Shown here: in pieces, positions 16,784-25,679 of the stretch | Position numbering within the stretch: the stretch's first letter is position 1 | How the letters are laid out: every line of letters begins with the position of its first letter | Program-made: the position numbers and the translations under genes | Assembly (NCBI RefSeq): GCF_020010905.1 | Contig: NZ_JAGJBY010000001.1 | Location: forward strand, 2,004,001-2,068,000 | From: Streptomyces acidiscabies | GTDB lineage: Bacteria; Actinomycetota; Actinomycetes; Streptomycetales; Streptomycetaceae | Direction of reading: 5' to 3' | Length of the DNA: 64,000 nt | Notes under the pieces: model-generated | Told to the model about the DNA's origin: nothing | The model's database searches: none | What the model saw: the letters and a program-made list of their open reading frames with translations, nothing else

Positions 16784-19408
16784 ATGAGGCGCCTCTCCCC
16801 ACGGCGCCTTCTGGCCGGAGCAGCCGCCGTCGTCGTCCTCGCGGGCGCAGGCACGTGGACGGCGGTGGCGTCGGACGGCAAGCCGGCGGTGCGTGAAGCG
16901 GACCGTGTCATGGACATCGACGGCGTCAAGCTGGACACCTCGTACTTCACGACCGGCGGTACGAAAAAGCGCCCCGCCGTGCTCCTCGCGCACGGCTTCG
17001 GCGGCAGCAAGGACGACCTCAAGGACCAGGCCGAAGACCTCGCCCGCGACGGCTACGCCGTCCTCACCTGGTCCGCGCGCGGCTTCGGCAAGTCCACCGG
17101 CAAGATCGGGCTCAACGACCCGAACGCCGAGGTCAAGGACGTCTCCAAGCTGATCGACTGGCTCGCGAAACAGCCCCAGGTCGAGCTGGACAAGACCAAC
17201 GACCCGCGCGTGGGCATCGCCGGTGGTTCGTACGGCGGCGCGATCTCCCTGCTCGCCGCCGGCTACGACACCCGCGTCGACGCGATAGCCCCCTCCATCA
17301 CGTACTGGAACCTCGCCGACGCCCTCTTCCCGGACGGCGTGTTCAAGAAACTCTGGACCGGCGTCTTCTTCAACACGGCGGGCGGCTGCGCGAAGTTCGA
17401 GCCCGCGCTGTGCGCGATGTACGACAGGGTCGCGGAATCCGGCGTCCCGGACGCGCAGGCGAAGAAGCTCCTCGAAGACCGCTCACCCTCGGCGGTGGGC
17501 ACCCGCATCAAGGTCCCGACGCTCCTGATCCAGGGCCAGACGGACTCCCTCTTCACCCTGAACCAGTCGGACGCCGCACAGAAGGCGATCAAGGCGAACG
17601 GCGCCCCCGTGGACGTCGACTGGATCGCCGGCGGCCACGACGGCGGCGACCTGGAGTCGGACCGCGTCCAGACCCGCGTACGGAACTGGTTCGACCGCTA
17701 CCTGAAGGACGACAAGGCGACGGACACGGGCCCGGCGTTCCGCGTCACGCGCACAGGCGGCGTCGACTCCACGGACGGCGCGGCGCAGCTCAGGGGCGCG
17801 AGCGCGAACACGTACCCGGGCCTCGGCAACGACACCAAGAACATCCAACTCACCGGCGAAGCACAGACGTTCACCAACCCGCCCGGCGCCAACCCGCCCG
17901 CCATCTCCGCACTCCCGGGCCTCGGCGCGGGCGGCGGCGGCCTGGCCCAGCTCTCCTCCCTGGGCGTCGGCCTCTCCCTGGACTTCCCGGGCCAGTACGC
18001 GGCGTTCACGTCCCAGCCGGTCACGGACGACCTCCGCATCACCGGCTCCCCGACGGCCACCGTCCATGTCAAGTCCACGAGCGACGAAGCCGTCCTCTTC
18101 GCGAAGGTGTACGACGTAGGCGCGGACGGCCGCAGCCAGGTCCTCCCCTCCCAACTGGTCACCCCCCTCCGCGTGGACAACGCGAAGGACGGCCAGGACG
18201 TCAAGATCACCCTCCCCGCGATCGACCGCAAGATCGAGCAGGGCCACCGCCTGCGCCTGGTCCTCGCCTCGACGGACCTGGGCTACGCCTCCCCGGCGGC
18301 GACGGCGTCGTACACGGTCTCCCTGGCCGACCAGAAGCTGACCGTCCCGACGGACCCGGCCCTCGAAAGCACGGCGTCCACCCTGCCCGCCTGGGTCTGG
18401 TGGCTCCCCCTCGCGGGCGCGGGCGTCGCCGCCGCCCTGCTCCTCACGGCCCGCCGCCGCACGGCGACCCCGGCGCCGGACCCGGAGCACAGCGACGTAC
18501 CCCTCCAGATCACCGGCCTGACGAAGAAGTACAAGGGCGGCGACCGCTACAGCGTCAAGGACCTGAGCTTCACCGTCGAGAAGGGCCAGGTCCTCGGCCT
18601 GCTCGGCCCGAACGGCGCCGGCAAGACGACCACCCTACGCATGCTCATGGGCCTCATCAGGCCCGACGGCGGCGAGATCCGCGTCTTCGGGCACGCGATC
18701 CGCCCGGGCGCGCCGGTCCTCTCCCGGGTCGGCTCGTTCGTCGAGGGCGCGGGCTTCCTCCCGCACCTGTCGGGCCGCGAGAACCTGGAGCTGTACTGGC
18801 AGGCGACCGGCCGCCCCGCGCAGGACGCGCACATGGAGGAGGCCCTGGAGATCGCGGGCCTCGGCGACGCGCTCGCCCGCGCGGTACGCACGTACTCGCA
18901 GGGCATGCGCCAGCGCCTCGCGATCGCCCAGGCCATGCTCGGCCTGCCGGACCTGCTGATCCTCGACGAGCCGACCAACGGCCTCGACCCGCCGCAGATC
19001 CGCGAGATGCGCGAGGTGATGATCCGGTACGCGGCCCAGGGCCGTACGGTCATCGTCTCCAGCCACCTCCTGTCCGAGGTCGAGCAGTCCTGCACGCACC
19101 TCGTGGTCATGGACCGCGGCCAGCTCGTCCAGGCGGGCAAGGTCGCCGAGATCGTCGGCTCCGGTGACACGCTCCTGGTCGGTACGGCGACGCCGCTCGA
19201 CGAGCCGATCGTCGAGAAGATCGCGGCCCTGCCCGGCATCGTCTCGGCGACGCAGGCGGACGGCGGCATCCTGGTCCGCCTCGGTCCCGACGGCACCGCG
19301 CAGCGCCTGATCACCGAGCTGGTCCGGCTCGACATACCGGTGGAGTCCGTCGGCCCGCACCGCCGCCTGGAGGACGCCTTCCTCACCCTGATCGGAGGTT
19401 CCGCATGA
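16784..19408 (+). CDS. Alpha/beta hydrolase (S15/CocE-like) fused to an ABC transporter ATPase
   Basis: A single 874-residue frame joins two normally separate proteins. Residues 1-35 are a signal/anchor. Residues 40-520 are an X-Pro dipeptidase/CocE-type alpha/beta hydrolase with nucleophile motif GGSYGG (about 147), Asp in GQTDSLF (about 253), His in AGGHDGGD (about 284), and a C-terminal jelly-roll like that of the S15 family. A transmembrane helix (WVWWLPLAGAGVAAALLLTA, about 540-556) follows, then an ABC ATPase with Walker A GPNGAGKTT, signature YSQGMRQRL and Walker B LLILDEPTNGLDP. The topology would place the hydrolase outside and the ATPase inside. A 13-codon mini-frame starting at 16746 ends on ATGA over this start. 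The permease follows with a 4-base overlap. Confidence 0.88.
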   Translation: MRRLSPRRLLAGAAAVVVLAGAGTWTAVASDGKPAVREADRVMDIDGVKLDTSYFTTGGTKKRPAVLLAHGFGGSKDDLKDQAEDLARDGYAVLTWSARGFGKSTGKIGLNDPNAEVKDVSKLIDWLAKQPQVELDKTNDPRVGIAGGSYGGAISLLAAGYDTRVDAIAPSITYWNLADALFPDGVFKKLWTGVFFNTAGGCAKFEPALCAMYDRVAESGVPDAQAKKLLEDRSPSAVGTRIKVPTLLIQGQTDSLFTLNQSDAAQKAIKANGAPVDVDWIAGGHDGGDLESDRVQTRVRNWFDRYLKDDKATDTGPAFRVTRTGGVDSTDGAAQLRGASANTYPGLGNDTKNIQLTGEAQTFTNPPGANPPAISALPGLGAGGGGLAQLSSLGVGLSLDFPGQYAAFTSQPVTDDLRITGSPTATVHVKSTSDEAVLFAKVYDVGADGRSQVLPSQLVTPLRVDNAKDGQDVKITLPAIDRKIEQGHRLRLVLASTDLGYASPAATASYTVSLADQKLTVPTDPALESTASTLPAWVWWLPLAGAGVAAALLLTARRRTATPAPDPEHSDVPLQITGLTKKYKGGDRYSVKDLSFTVEKGQVLGLLGPNGAGKTTTLRMLMGLIRPDGGEIRVFGHAIRPGAPVLSRVGSFVEGAGFLPHLSGRENLELYWQATGRPAQDAHMEEALEIAGLGDALARAVRTYSQGMRQRLAIAQAMLGLPDLLILDEPTNGLDPPQIREMREVMIRYAAQGRTVIVSSHLLSEVEQSCTHLVVMDRGQLVQAGKVAEIVGSGDTLLVGTATPLDEPIVEKIAALPGIVSATQADGGILVRLGPDGTAQRLITELVRLDIPVESVGPHRRLEDAFLTLIGGSA

Positions 19409-20259
19409 GCACGCTCACCGAGACGGCCTCCGGCTACCGGGCGGCCAAGACCCTGCCGCTGAAGGTGGAGTTCGCCCGCCAGCTCAAGCGCCGCCGCACG
19501 CTGGTCATGGGCGGCATCCTCGCCGCGCTGCCGTTCGTCCTGTGGATCGCGTTCCTGATCGGCGGCACACCGGACGGCCGCGACGGCCGGGTCACCCTGA
19601 TGGACACGGCGACCGCGTCGGGCGCCAACTTCGCCGCCGTGAACCTCTTCGTGTCGGCCGGCTTCCTCCTGGTCATCCCGGTCGCCCTGTTCTGCGGGGA
19701 CACGGTCGCCTCGGAGGCCGGCTGGTCCTCCCTGCGCTACCTGCTCGCGGCGCCGGTCCCCAGGGCCCGGCTCCTGTGGTCGAAGCTCGTCGTCGGCCTC
19801 GGCCTCAGCCTCGCCGCGATGGTCCTGCTCCCGCTGGTCGCGCTCGCGGTCGGCACGGCCGCGTACGGCTGGGGCTCACTGGACCTCCCGACGGGCGGCG
19901 CGCTCGATCCGGGTACGGCGGCGCAGCGGCTGCTGATCGTCGTCGCGTACATCTTCGTCTCCCAACTGGTCACCGCCGGGCTCGCGTTCTGGCTCTCGAC
20001 CAGGACTGACGCCCCGCTCGGCGCGGTCGGCGGCGCGGTCGGCCTGACGATCGTCGGCAACGTCCTGGACCAGGTCACCGCGCTCGGCGACTGGCGCGAC
20101 TTCCTCCCGGCGCACTGGCAGTACGCCTGGGCGGACGCGGTCCAGCCGACGCCGGAGTGGGCGGGGATGGCGCAGGGGGCGTCGGTGTCGGTGACGTACG
20201 CGGTGATCCTGTTCGCGCTGGCGTTCAGGGGGTTCGCGAAGAAGGACGTGGTCTCTTGA
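19405..20259 (+). CDS. ABC-2 type transporter permease
   Basis: A 284-residue integral membrane protein with about six hydrophobic segments: MGGILAALPFVLWIAFLIGG, a helix at NLFVSAGFLLVIPVALFCG, AMVLLPLVALAVG, a helix at LLIVVAYIFVSQLVTAG, and the last near VTYAVILFALAFRGF. The pattern ASEAGWSSLRYLLAAPVPRA is typical of ABC-2 permeases. It starts ATGA-overlapped with the hydrolase-ATPase gene and has GGAGG upstream, so it is the membrane partner of that ATPase. The transported substrate is not evident. Confidence 0.9.
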   Translation: MSTLTETASGYRAAKTLPLKVEFARQLKRRRTLVMGGILAALPFVLWIAFLIGGTPDGRDGRVTLMDTATASGANFAAVNLFVSAGFLLVIPVALFCGDTVASEAGWSSLRYLLAAPVPRARLLWSKLVVGLGLSLAAMVLLPLVALAVGTAAYGWGSLDLPTGGALDPGTAAQRLLIVVAYIFVSQLVTAGLAFWLSTRTDAPLGAVGGAVGLTIVGNVLDQVTALGDWRDFLPAHWQYAWADAVQPTPEWAGMAQGASVSVTYAVILFALAFRGFAKKDVVS

Positions 20260-20335
20260 CCAACCTCTGGCCTCGGAAGGCTACGCACGAGTAAGTTGCC
20301 CTCACTTCCAGCCAGTTGAAGTCAGGGGAGCCGTC

Positions 20336-22258
20336 ATGGGCGTACGCAGGGACCTCAGGAAAGCCAAGCGGCGCACCGACCTCGCGGCCCGCATTGCCCT
20401 GGACCTGGTCCGGGACAGCGCCGGCACGGTCCGCGAGGCGCACGTCCCGTCCCTCACGGCCCCCCTGACGACCGGCAGCATGGCGGACCTGCCGTACAAG
20501 AACGCCACCGAGGCCCCCGGCGACGCGATCCTCCGCCGCCGCGACTCCGCGGGAACCTGGCGCCCGATCACGGCGGCGGAGTTCGCCGCCGAGGTCACCG
20601 CCGTCGCGAAGGGCCTGATCGCGGCAGGCCTCGAACCCGGCGGCCGGGTCGCGGTGATGTCGCGGACCCGGTACGAGTGGACGGTCCTCGACTTCGCGAT
20701 CTGGTCGGCGGGCGGCGTCACCGTACCCGTCTACGCGACCTCCTCCACCGAACAGGTCGAGTGGATCGTCCGCGACTCCGGCGCCCGGCACATCATCACC
20801 GAGAACCCCGCGAACACCGCCACGGCCGTAGCCGCCACCGCCGGCCGCGACCCCCGCCTCTGGGAGCTGGACGCGGGCGCGCTCGCCGACCTGAGGAACC
20901 TCGGCCGAGAGGTCGACGACGACGAGGTCACCAAGCGCCGCCGGGAACTCACCCCCGACGCCACCGCGACCATCTGCTACACCTCAGGTACTACGGGACG
21001 ACCCAAGGGCTGCGTCCTCACCCACACCAACCTCCACGAGGAGGCGGGCAACGTCCTCGAACTCCTCCACCCCGTCTTCAAGGCGGTCACCGGCCGCACC
21101 GCCTCCACCCTCCTCTTCCTCCCCCTCGCGCACATCATGGGCCGCGTCCTCCAGATCGCCTGCCTCACGGGCCGCATCGAGGTCGGCCACTTCCCGAGCG
21201 TGAAACCGGACGAACTCCGCCCCGCCCTCAAGGAGTTCAGGCCCACGTTCCTGGTCGGCGTCCCCTACCTCTTCGAGCGCATCCACGACACCGGCCGCGC
21301 CACCGCCGAGAAGATCGGCCGAGGCGCCTCCTTCGACCGCGCCGAACGCATCGGGGTCAAATTCGCGGAGGCGTACCTCGCCAAGTTCCTCGGCCAGACC
21401 ACCAAAGGCCCCGACCTCAAGCTGTACGCCGCCTGGGCCCTGTACGACGTACTCGTCTACCGCCGTATCCGCAGCGAACTCGGCGGCAGGCTCAACTACG
21501 CGATCAGCGGCGGCAGTCCACTCGACCGCACCCTCAACCTCTTCTTCCAGGCCGCCGGAATCATCGTCTACGAGGGCTACGGCCTGACGGAGACGACAGC
21601 CGCCGCCACGATGATCCCGCCGCTCGAACCCCGCCCCGGCACGGTCGGCCGCCCGGTCCCCGGCACCGCGATCCGCATCGCCGACGACGGCGAGGTCCTG
21701 ATCAAGGGCGGCGCGGTGTTCCGCGCGTACTGGAACAACCCCGAGGCGACCCAAGAGGCCCTGAAAGACGGCTGGTTCGAGACCGGCGACCTCGGCGCGC
21801 TCGACGCCGACGGCTACCTCACGATCACCGGCCGCAAGAAGGACCTCCTGGTCACCTCCGGCGGCAAGAACGTCTCCCCGGCCGTCCTGGAGGACCGCCT
21901 GCGCAGCCGCACCCCCGTCGGCCAGTGCCTGGTCGTCGGCGACAACCGCGCCTTCATCGCCGCGCTGATCACCCTCGACCCGGACGCGCTCGCCCACTGG
22001 CTCGCCGTACGGGGGCTCCCCGCCGACACCCCGTTCCCGCAGATCGCCGCCGACCCGAGGATGCGCGAGACCGTCCAGCAGGCCGTCGAGTACGCCAACC
22101 AGGCCGTCTCCCGCGCCGAGTCGATCCGTGAATTCGCGCTGGTGGAAGGGGAGTTCACCGAGGCGAACGGGATGCTGACCCCGTCCCTGAAGGTGAAGCG
22201 GGACGTCGTGACGCGCGTGTACGCCGAGCAGATCGAGGGGATCTACCGCAAGAAATGA
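20336..22258 (+). CDS. Long-chain fatty-acid-CoA ligase (AMP-forming)
   Basis: A 640-residue acyl-activating enzyme that makes acyl-CoA from fatty acid, ATP and CoA. The P-loop-like A3 motif YTSGTTGRPKGC lies at about residue 215, the A5 motif YEGYGLTETTAA in the middle, and the A7/A8 motifs WFETGDLGALDADGYLTITG followed by RKKDLLVTSGGKNVSP near 500. The ending EANGMLTPSLKVKRDVV fits the FadD15-like branch. GGGGAG precedes the ATG. Orthologues stand next to the rodlin genes in related genomes. It converges with a rodlin gene across a shared terminator. Confidence 0.92.
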   Translation: MGVRRDLRKAKRRTDLAARIALDLVRDSAGTVREAHVPSLTAPLTTGSMADLPYKNATEAPGDAILRRRDSAGTWRPITAAEFAAEVTAVAKGLIAAGLEPGGRVAVMSRTRYEWTVLDFAIWSAGGVTVPVYATSSTEQVEWIVRDSGARHIITENPANTATAVAATAGRDPRLWELDAGALADLRNLGREVDDDEVTKRRRELTPDATATICYTSGTTGRPKGCVLTHTNLHEEAGNVLELLHPVFKAVTGRTASTLLFLPLAHIMGRVLQIACLTGRIEVGHFPSVKPDELRPALKEFRPTFLVGVPYLFERIHDTGRATAEKIGRGASFDRAERIGVKFAEAYLAKFLGQTTKGPDLKLYAAWALYDVLVYRRIRSELGGRLNYAISGGSPLDRTLNLFFQAAGIIVYEGYGLTETTAAATMIPPLEPRPGTVGRPVPGTAIRIADDGEVLIKGGAVFRAYWNNPEATQEALKDGWFETGDLGALDADGYLTITGRKKDLLVTSGGKNVSPAVLEDRLRSRTPVGQCLVVGDNRAFIAALITLDPDALAHWLAVRGLPADTPFPQIAADPRMRETVQQAVEYANQAVSRAESIREFALVEGEFTEANGMLTPSLKVKRDVVTRVYAEQIEGIYRKK

Positions 22259-22261
22259 CGG

Positions 22262-22296
22262 ACGGCGGGCCACCGGGAAGCCCGGTGACCCGCCGT
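22262..22296. terminator. Bidirectional terminator between acyl-CoA ligase and rodlin
   Basis: ACGGCGGG (22262-22269) pairs with CCCGCCGT (22289-22296), and inside it ACCGGG (22272-22277) pairs with CCCGGT (22281-22286). It lies four bases past the ligase stop, between convergent genes. Confidence 0.75.
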
Positions 22297-22315
22297 ACGA
22301 CGGGAGCGGTACGGC

Positions 22316-22723
22316 TCAGCCGTTGGCCGCGCCGTTGCCCGACAGAGCGGAGATGTCGTCGAGGATGTGCGACAGCGGCTCGTCGCCCTTGGCCTGCGTC
22401 GAGTTCTCCACGCACTGCTGGTTCTGCGGCGCCGACAGGACGTTGATGTCCTGGACGGCGATCGGCACGAGGCCGACGATCGAACCGGCGTTGATCTTCG
22501 CCGGCAGACCGATGCAGGGCTTGTTGAGCGAGCCCTGGACCAGCGAGAGCTGCGGGCTCATGTCGCCGAAGGTGGCGGAGTTGCCGAACTCCTGCGAGGC
22601 ACCGTTGCCGCTGGCGGACGTGGTGCCGCTGTCGTCACCGATGGCCAGCGCCTGGGGCGCGGCACCGGCCGCGATACCGGCTACGGACGCGGCTACAGCG
22701 GCGGTTGCCCACAGCTTCTTCAT
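22316..22723 (-). CDS. Rodlin (third copy)
   Basis: A 135-residue secreted rodlin. The signal peptide [20 protein letters not shown] is followed by the family hallmarks [68 protein letters not shown] and a C-terminal [21 protein letters not shown] precedes the ATG. Rodlins assemble into the rodlet layer on aerial hyphae and spores together with chaplins. S. coelicolor has a divergent rdlA/rdlB pair; this copy is extra and lies beyond an LCP-family gene. It is close in sequence to the rodlin at 24003, so it may be a duplicate. Confidence 0.93.
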   Translation of the reverse strand: MKKLWATAAVAASVAGIAAGAAPQALAIGDDSGTTSASGNGASQEFGNSATFGDMSPQLSLVQGSLNKPCIGLPAKINAGSIVGLVPIAVQDINVLSAPQNQQCVENSTQAKGDEPLSHILDDISALSGNGAANG

Positions 22724-22829
22724 GGTTCTTGTTCCCTTCGAAAAGCGGACTCCGGGGGAGGAGCTGCGTGATCGAGAACTGTCGGCCCCCGTCGAAGGTT
22801 GCGCAGGATGACCCGTTCAGCCGAGCGCG

Positions 22830-23909
22830 CTATTTGCAGGCGTACGCGCTCCCGCGCACCGGCACCGGCGCACCCACCAGGTTCGGCGGATCCTTGGGGC
22901 GCGGGTTCGCCCGTTTCACCAGCAGCGGCTGGTCCTTCGCGACCTTCGAAAACACCGCCCGCGCCTTCGACTTGTCCCACGCGAGCGTCGAACCGACGTC
23001 CCTGCGTACGGGGTTGAACCCGGCGATCGGCACGGTCGTGAACTCCGTCGCCCCCACCGGCACTGTGCGCAACTCCCCGGCCAGCCGCACGAGTTCACTC
23101 ACCCCGAACCCCTGCGGCCCCGAACCGAGCAGCGTCCGAGCCCACTTGACGGTACGCACCGGATCGGCGAGCAGCCTGCGCGCCTGGAGACCGCGCAACG
23201 CCTGCACGAGGAACCGCTGTTGACGCTGGATACGGCCGAGGTCGGCGCTGCCGTCGAAGTGCCGCGACCGCACGTACTGGAGCGCCGGGCCACCGCTCAG
23301 CCGGTGCCTGCCGGGCCGCAGGTCCATCTTGGTCGCGGAGTCCCTGAGCCGCCTCGGCGTGCACACCTCGACGCCGCCGACCTGGTTCACGGTGTCCATG
23401 AAGCGCCGGAAGTCCACCTGGAGGTACTTGTCGATCCGTACCCCCGTCATCGCCGCCACAGTCTTCACCGCCAGCTCCGGACCGCCTTCCTGGTAGGCGG
23501 AGTTGAGCTTCGCGGGGTGCGCGCGGCGGGTGCGGCCCGCGTCGTCGCGGTACGCCGGGATCGTCGCGAAGGAGTCGCGGGGCAGGCCGACGACGCTGAT
23601 CCGGTCCCGGCGGGCCGAGAGGTGCACCAGCATCATCGCGTCGGAGCAGCCGCAGGGCTCGCCGCCCGCGTGGAAGCGGCGCTTCTCGGCGGCCGTGATG
23701 GTGTCCCGCTCGTCGGTGCCCAGGACGAGGATGTTCAGGGGGCGGCGAGGGGCGGAGTGCGCTGCGGGGAGTGCGGCACCGGCGAGGAGGGTGCCGGTGG
23801 TGGTGAGGACGACGGCCGTGCAGGCGAGACGGCGCCGGGACGGCCGTAGGAGTGGCGAAAGGTTTCTCTCGGATGAGTTCGATGCTCTGTCGCTCGTCAC
23901 GCGGCGCAC
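22830..23909 (-). CDS. LytR-CpsA-Psr (LCP) family cell-wall ligase
   Basis: A 359-residue protein with an N-terminal membrane anchor ([21 protein letters not shown]) and an extracytoplasmic LCP domain. The domain shows [61 protein letters not shown], the [13 protein letters not shown] block and the Arg-rich [20 protein letters not shown] motif that binds the polyprenyl pyrophosphate. LCP enzymes move glycopolymers from lipid carriers to peptidoglycan. The start is GTG at 23909 or, less likely, GTG at 23900; neither has a strong ribosome site. Its place between rodlin genes, near a polysaccharide locus, suggests it attaches surface glycopolymers, but that is inference. Confidence 0.9.
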   Translation of the reverse strand: MRRVTSDRASNSSERNLSPLLRPSRRRLACTAVVLTTTGTLLAGAALPAAHSAPRRPLNILVLGTDERDTITAAEKRRFHAGGEPCGCSDAMMLVHLSARRDRISVVGLPRDSFATIPAYRDDAGRTRRAHPAKLNSAYQEGGPELAVKTVAAMTGVRIDKYLQVDFRRFMDTVNQVGGVEVCTPRRLRDSATKMDLRPGRHRLSGGPALQYVRSRHFDGSADLGRIQRQQRFLVQALRGLQARRLLADPVRTVKWARTLLGSGPQGFGVSELVRLAGELRTVPVGATEFTTVPIAGFNPVRRDVGSTLAWDKSKARAVFSKVAKDQPLLVKRANPRPKDPPNLVGAPVPVRGSAYACK

Positions 23910-23920
23910 CGTAAACGGAA

Positions 23921-23946
23921 CGGGCCGCCGGAAGACCGGCGGCCCG
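23921..23946 (-). terminator. Terminator after the middle rodlin gene
   Basis: A perfect 11-base stem, CGGGCCGCCGG with CCGGCGGCCCG, and a four-base loop lie 57 bases downstream of the minus-strand rodlin stop and just upstream of the LCP start. Confidence 0.7.
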
Positions 23947-24002
23947 CTGCGACGGGGCGGAAATCAGCCCCTGGGCTCAGCGAAGTGAACCCGTTCGACG
24001 GC

Positions 24003-24404
24003 TCAGTGGTTGGCCGCGCCGTTGCCCGCGAGGACCGAGATGTCGTCGAGGATGTGCGACAGCGGCTCGTCGCCCTTGGCCTGCGTCGAGTTCTCGACAC
24101 ACTGCTGGTTCTGCGGGGAGGACAGGACGTTGATGTCCTGGACCGCGATCGGCACGAGGCCGACGATCGAACCGGCGTTGACCTTGGCCGGCAGGCCGAT
24201 GCAGGGCTTGTTCAGCGAACCCTGGATCAGCGCCATCTGCGGGCTCATGTTGCCGTAGGTCGCCGAGTTGCCGAACGACTGAGAGGCGCCGTTGCCGCTC
24301 GCGGAGGTCGTGCCGTGGTCGTTGCCGATGGCGAGGGCCGGGCCGGCGCCCGCGCCGACGACGGACGCGGCGACAGCAGCAGCGGCGAGTACCTTCTTGA
24401 TCAC
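24003..24404 (-). CDS. rdlB: Rodlin (one of the divergent pair)
   Basis: A 133-residue rodlin. The start is GTG at 24404 ([17 protein letters not shown]), supported by GAAGGGA upstream; longer open frame upstream has no signal peptide sense. It keeps the full rodlin pattern ([63 protein letters not shown]). It is divergent from the rodlin at 24627 across 222 bases, the arrangement of rdlA/rdlB in S. coelicolor. Which member corresponds to A or B is a guess. Expression is expected at aerial growth (BldN-dependent in S. coelicolor), but I could not pick out the promoter boxes. Confidence 0.9.
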   Translation of the reverse strand: MIKKVLAAAAVAASVVGAGAGPALAIGNDHGTTSASGNGASQSFGNSATYGNMSPQMALIQGSLNKPCIGLPAKVNAGSIVGLVPIAVQDINVLSSPQNQQCVENSTQAKGDEPLSHILDDISVLAGNGAANH

Positions 24405-24626
24405 GTGAATAAATCCCTTCTCGAGAAACCCCGTCCACCGGAGCGTGCTGATCAACCGACGAAGGGGCCCGTCGGTTTCCCCCATTCACCCGTACGGCTC
24501 AAGACCGGCGTGTCGGAAAACCGATCGGGTGACGTGCCGCAACCAATTCCCGCGTCCGCTGTTGTGTCGGGGGCAGGCACAAGGTCCCGGCTCCACGGCC
24601 GGGATCGGGAAAGAGAAGAGAGCGAA

Positions 24627-25037
24627 ATGCTGAAGAAGGCAATGGCCGTGGCGGCGGTAGCGGCGTCCGTCGTCGGCGCGAGCGCGGCGCTGGCCCCCCA
24701 GGCGCTTGCCATCGGGGACGACAGCGGGACCACCTCGGCCAGCGGCAACGGCGCGCAGTCCGCGTTCGGCAACTCGGTGACCAAGGGCGACATGAGCCCC
24801 CAGGCCACCCTGGTCCAGGGCTCGGTCAACAAGCTCTGCGCCGGCGTGCCGCTGAAGGCGAACGTCGGTTCCGTCGTCGGCGTGGTGCCGATCGCCGTCC
24901 AGGACATCCCGATCCTGTCGGCCCCGCAGAACCAGCAGTGCGCCGAGAACTCGACGCAGGCCAAGGGCGACGAGCCGCTGTCGCACCTCGCGAGCGACAT
25001 CTCGGCGCTCTCGGGCAACGGCGTCTCCAACGGCTGA
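24627..25037 (+). CDS. rdlA: Rodlin (divergent partner)
   Basis: A 136-residue rodlin starting at ATG 24627 ([20 protein letters not shown], with AAGAGAAGAGAG upstream). It has the family blocks but is the most divergent of the three: [40 protein letters not shown] and [17 protein letters not shown] replace the more uniform versions of the two minus-strand copies. Secreted; expected to form fibrils of the rodlet layer. The A/B label is tentative. It is followed by a chaplin on the same strand after 247 bases in which I see no other gene. Confidence 0.9.
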   Translation: MLKKAMAVAAVAASVVGASAALAPQALAIGDDSGTTSASGNGAQSAFGNSVTKGDMSPQATLVQGSVNKLCAGVPLKANVGSVVGVVPIAVQDIPILSAPQNQQCAENSTQAKGDEPLSHLASDISALSGNGVSNG

Positions 25038-25284
25038 CGTCCGCCGGTGTGTCGCGTCCGGGCGGTCCGCTCTGCGTGTGGGCCGTCCGGGCGTTTCTCT
25101 GTGACACGCCGTCAATTCGCTTTACTTTCCTGCGAAGAATCGTTCTGTCACGCCAAACTGCTGATTATATGAATGCGTTCGAGTGAATTCCCGTTCGGCC
25201 CATGTTGCTCAGTTTCTTTCGCTGTCTATCTCTCGTTTGCAGCCTGTAGGTCATGGGAGGCATGACCACGGAGAAGGGATAGAC

Positions 25285-25512
25285 ATGAAGAAGAGCGCTG
25301 CTGTCATCGCGGGTCTGGTACTGGCCCTCGGCGGTGCGGTTCCGGCCTTCGCGGACGCGGGCGCCGAGGGTGCGGCCATCGGTTCGCCGGGTGTCCTCTC
25401 CGGCAACGTCGTCCAGATCCCGGTGCACGTCCCGGTCAACGTCTGCGGCAACACGGTCAACGTGATCGCGGCCCTGAACCCGGCGTTCGGCAACACCTGC
25501 GTCAACGACTGA
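25285..25512 (+). CDS. Short chaplin
   Basis: A 75-residue chaplin. The signal peptide MKKSAAVIAGLVLALGGAVP ends at AFA-DAG, leaving a roughly 51-residue mature peptide with one chaplin domain: GSPGVLSGNVVQIPVHVPVN followed by VCGNTVNVIAALNPAFGNTC and VND. The two Cys residues form the intramolecular disulphide of short chaplins. Short chaplins are surfactant, amyloid-forming peptides that coat aerial hyphae. GAGAAGGGA precedes the ATG at 25285. A strong terminator follows, then a longer chaplin on the same strand. The order matches the chaplin/rodlin cluster of other streptomycetes, but I do not assign a letter. Confidence 0.93.
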   Translation: MKKSAAVIAGLVLALGGAVPAFADAGAEGAAIGSPGVLSGNVVQIPVHVPVNVCGNTVNVIAALNPAFGNTCVND

Positions 25513-25544
25513 CGTTCGCGTCATACCAGGCTGAACGGCTTGGT

Positions 25545-25592
25545 CGAAGGCCGGCCTTGGACACCTGCCCAACGTTCCGAGGCCGGCCTTCG
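25545..25592 (+). terminator. Terminator after the short chaplin
   Basis: A perfect 13-base stem (CGAAGGCCGGCCT at 25545-25557 with AGGCCGGCCTTCG at 25580-25592) and a 22-base loop. Confidence 0.7.
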
Positions 25593-25679
25593 GCACTCCC
25601 GCGCCAGTCGTGGCCGCCGTCGAGGTCCGTTCACGCCGAGTCCAGCATTCATGGCAGTTCGAGCAGGAAGACAACGAGA

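Noticed and set aside
16746..16787. Thirteen-codon frame ending on the ATGA of the hydrolase-ATPase start
   Set aside because: It has no ribosome site and only a weak -10-like TACCGT before it; it may be chance or a leaderless leader, so I mention it in the gene entry but do not list it.
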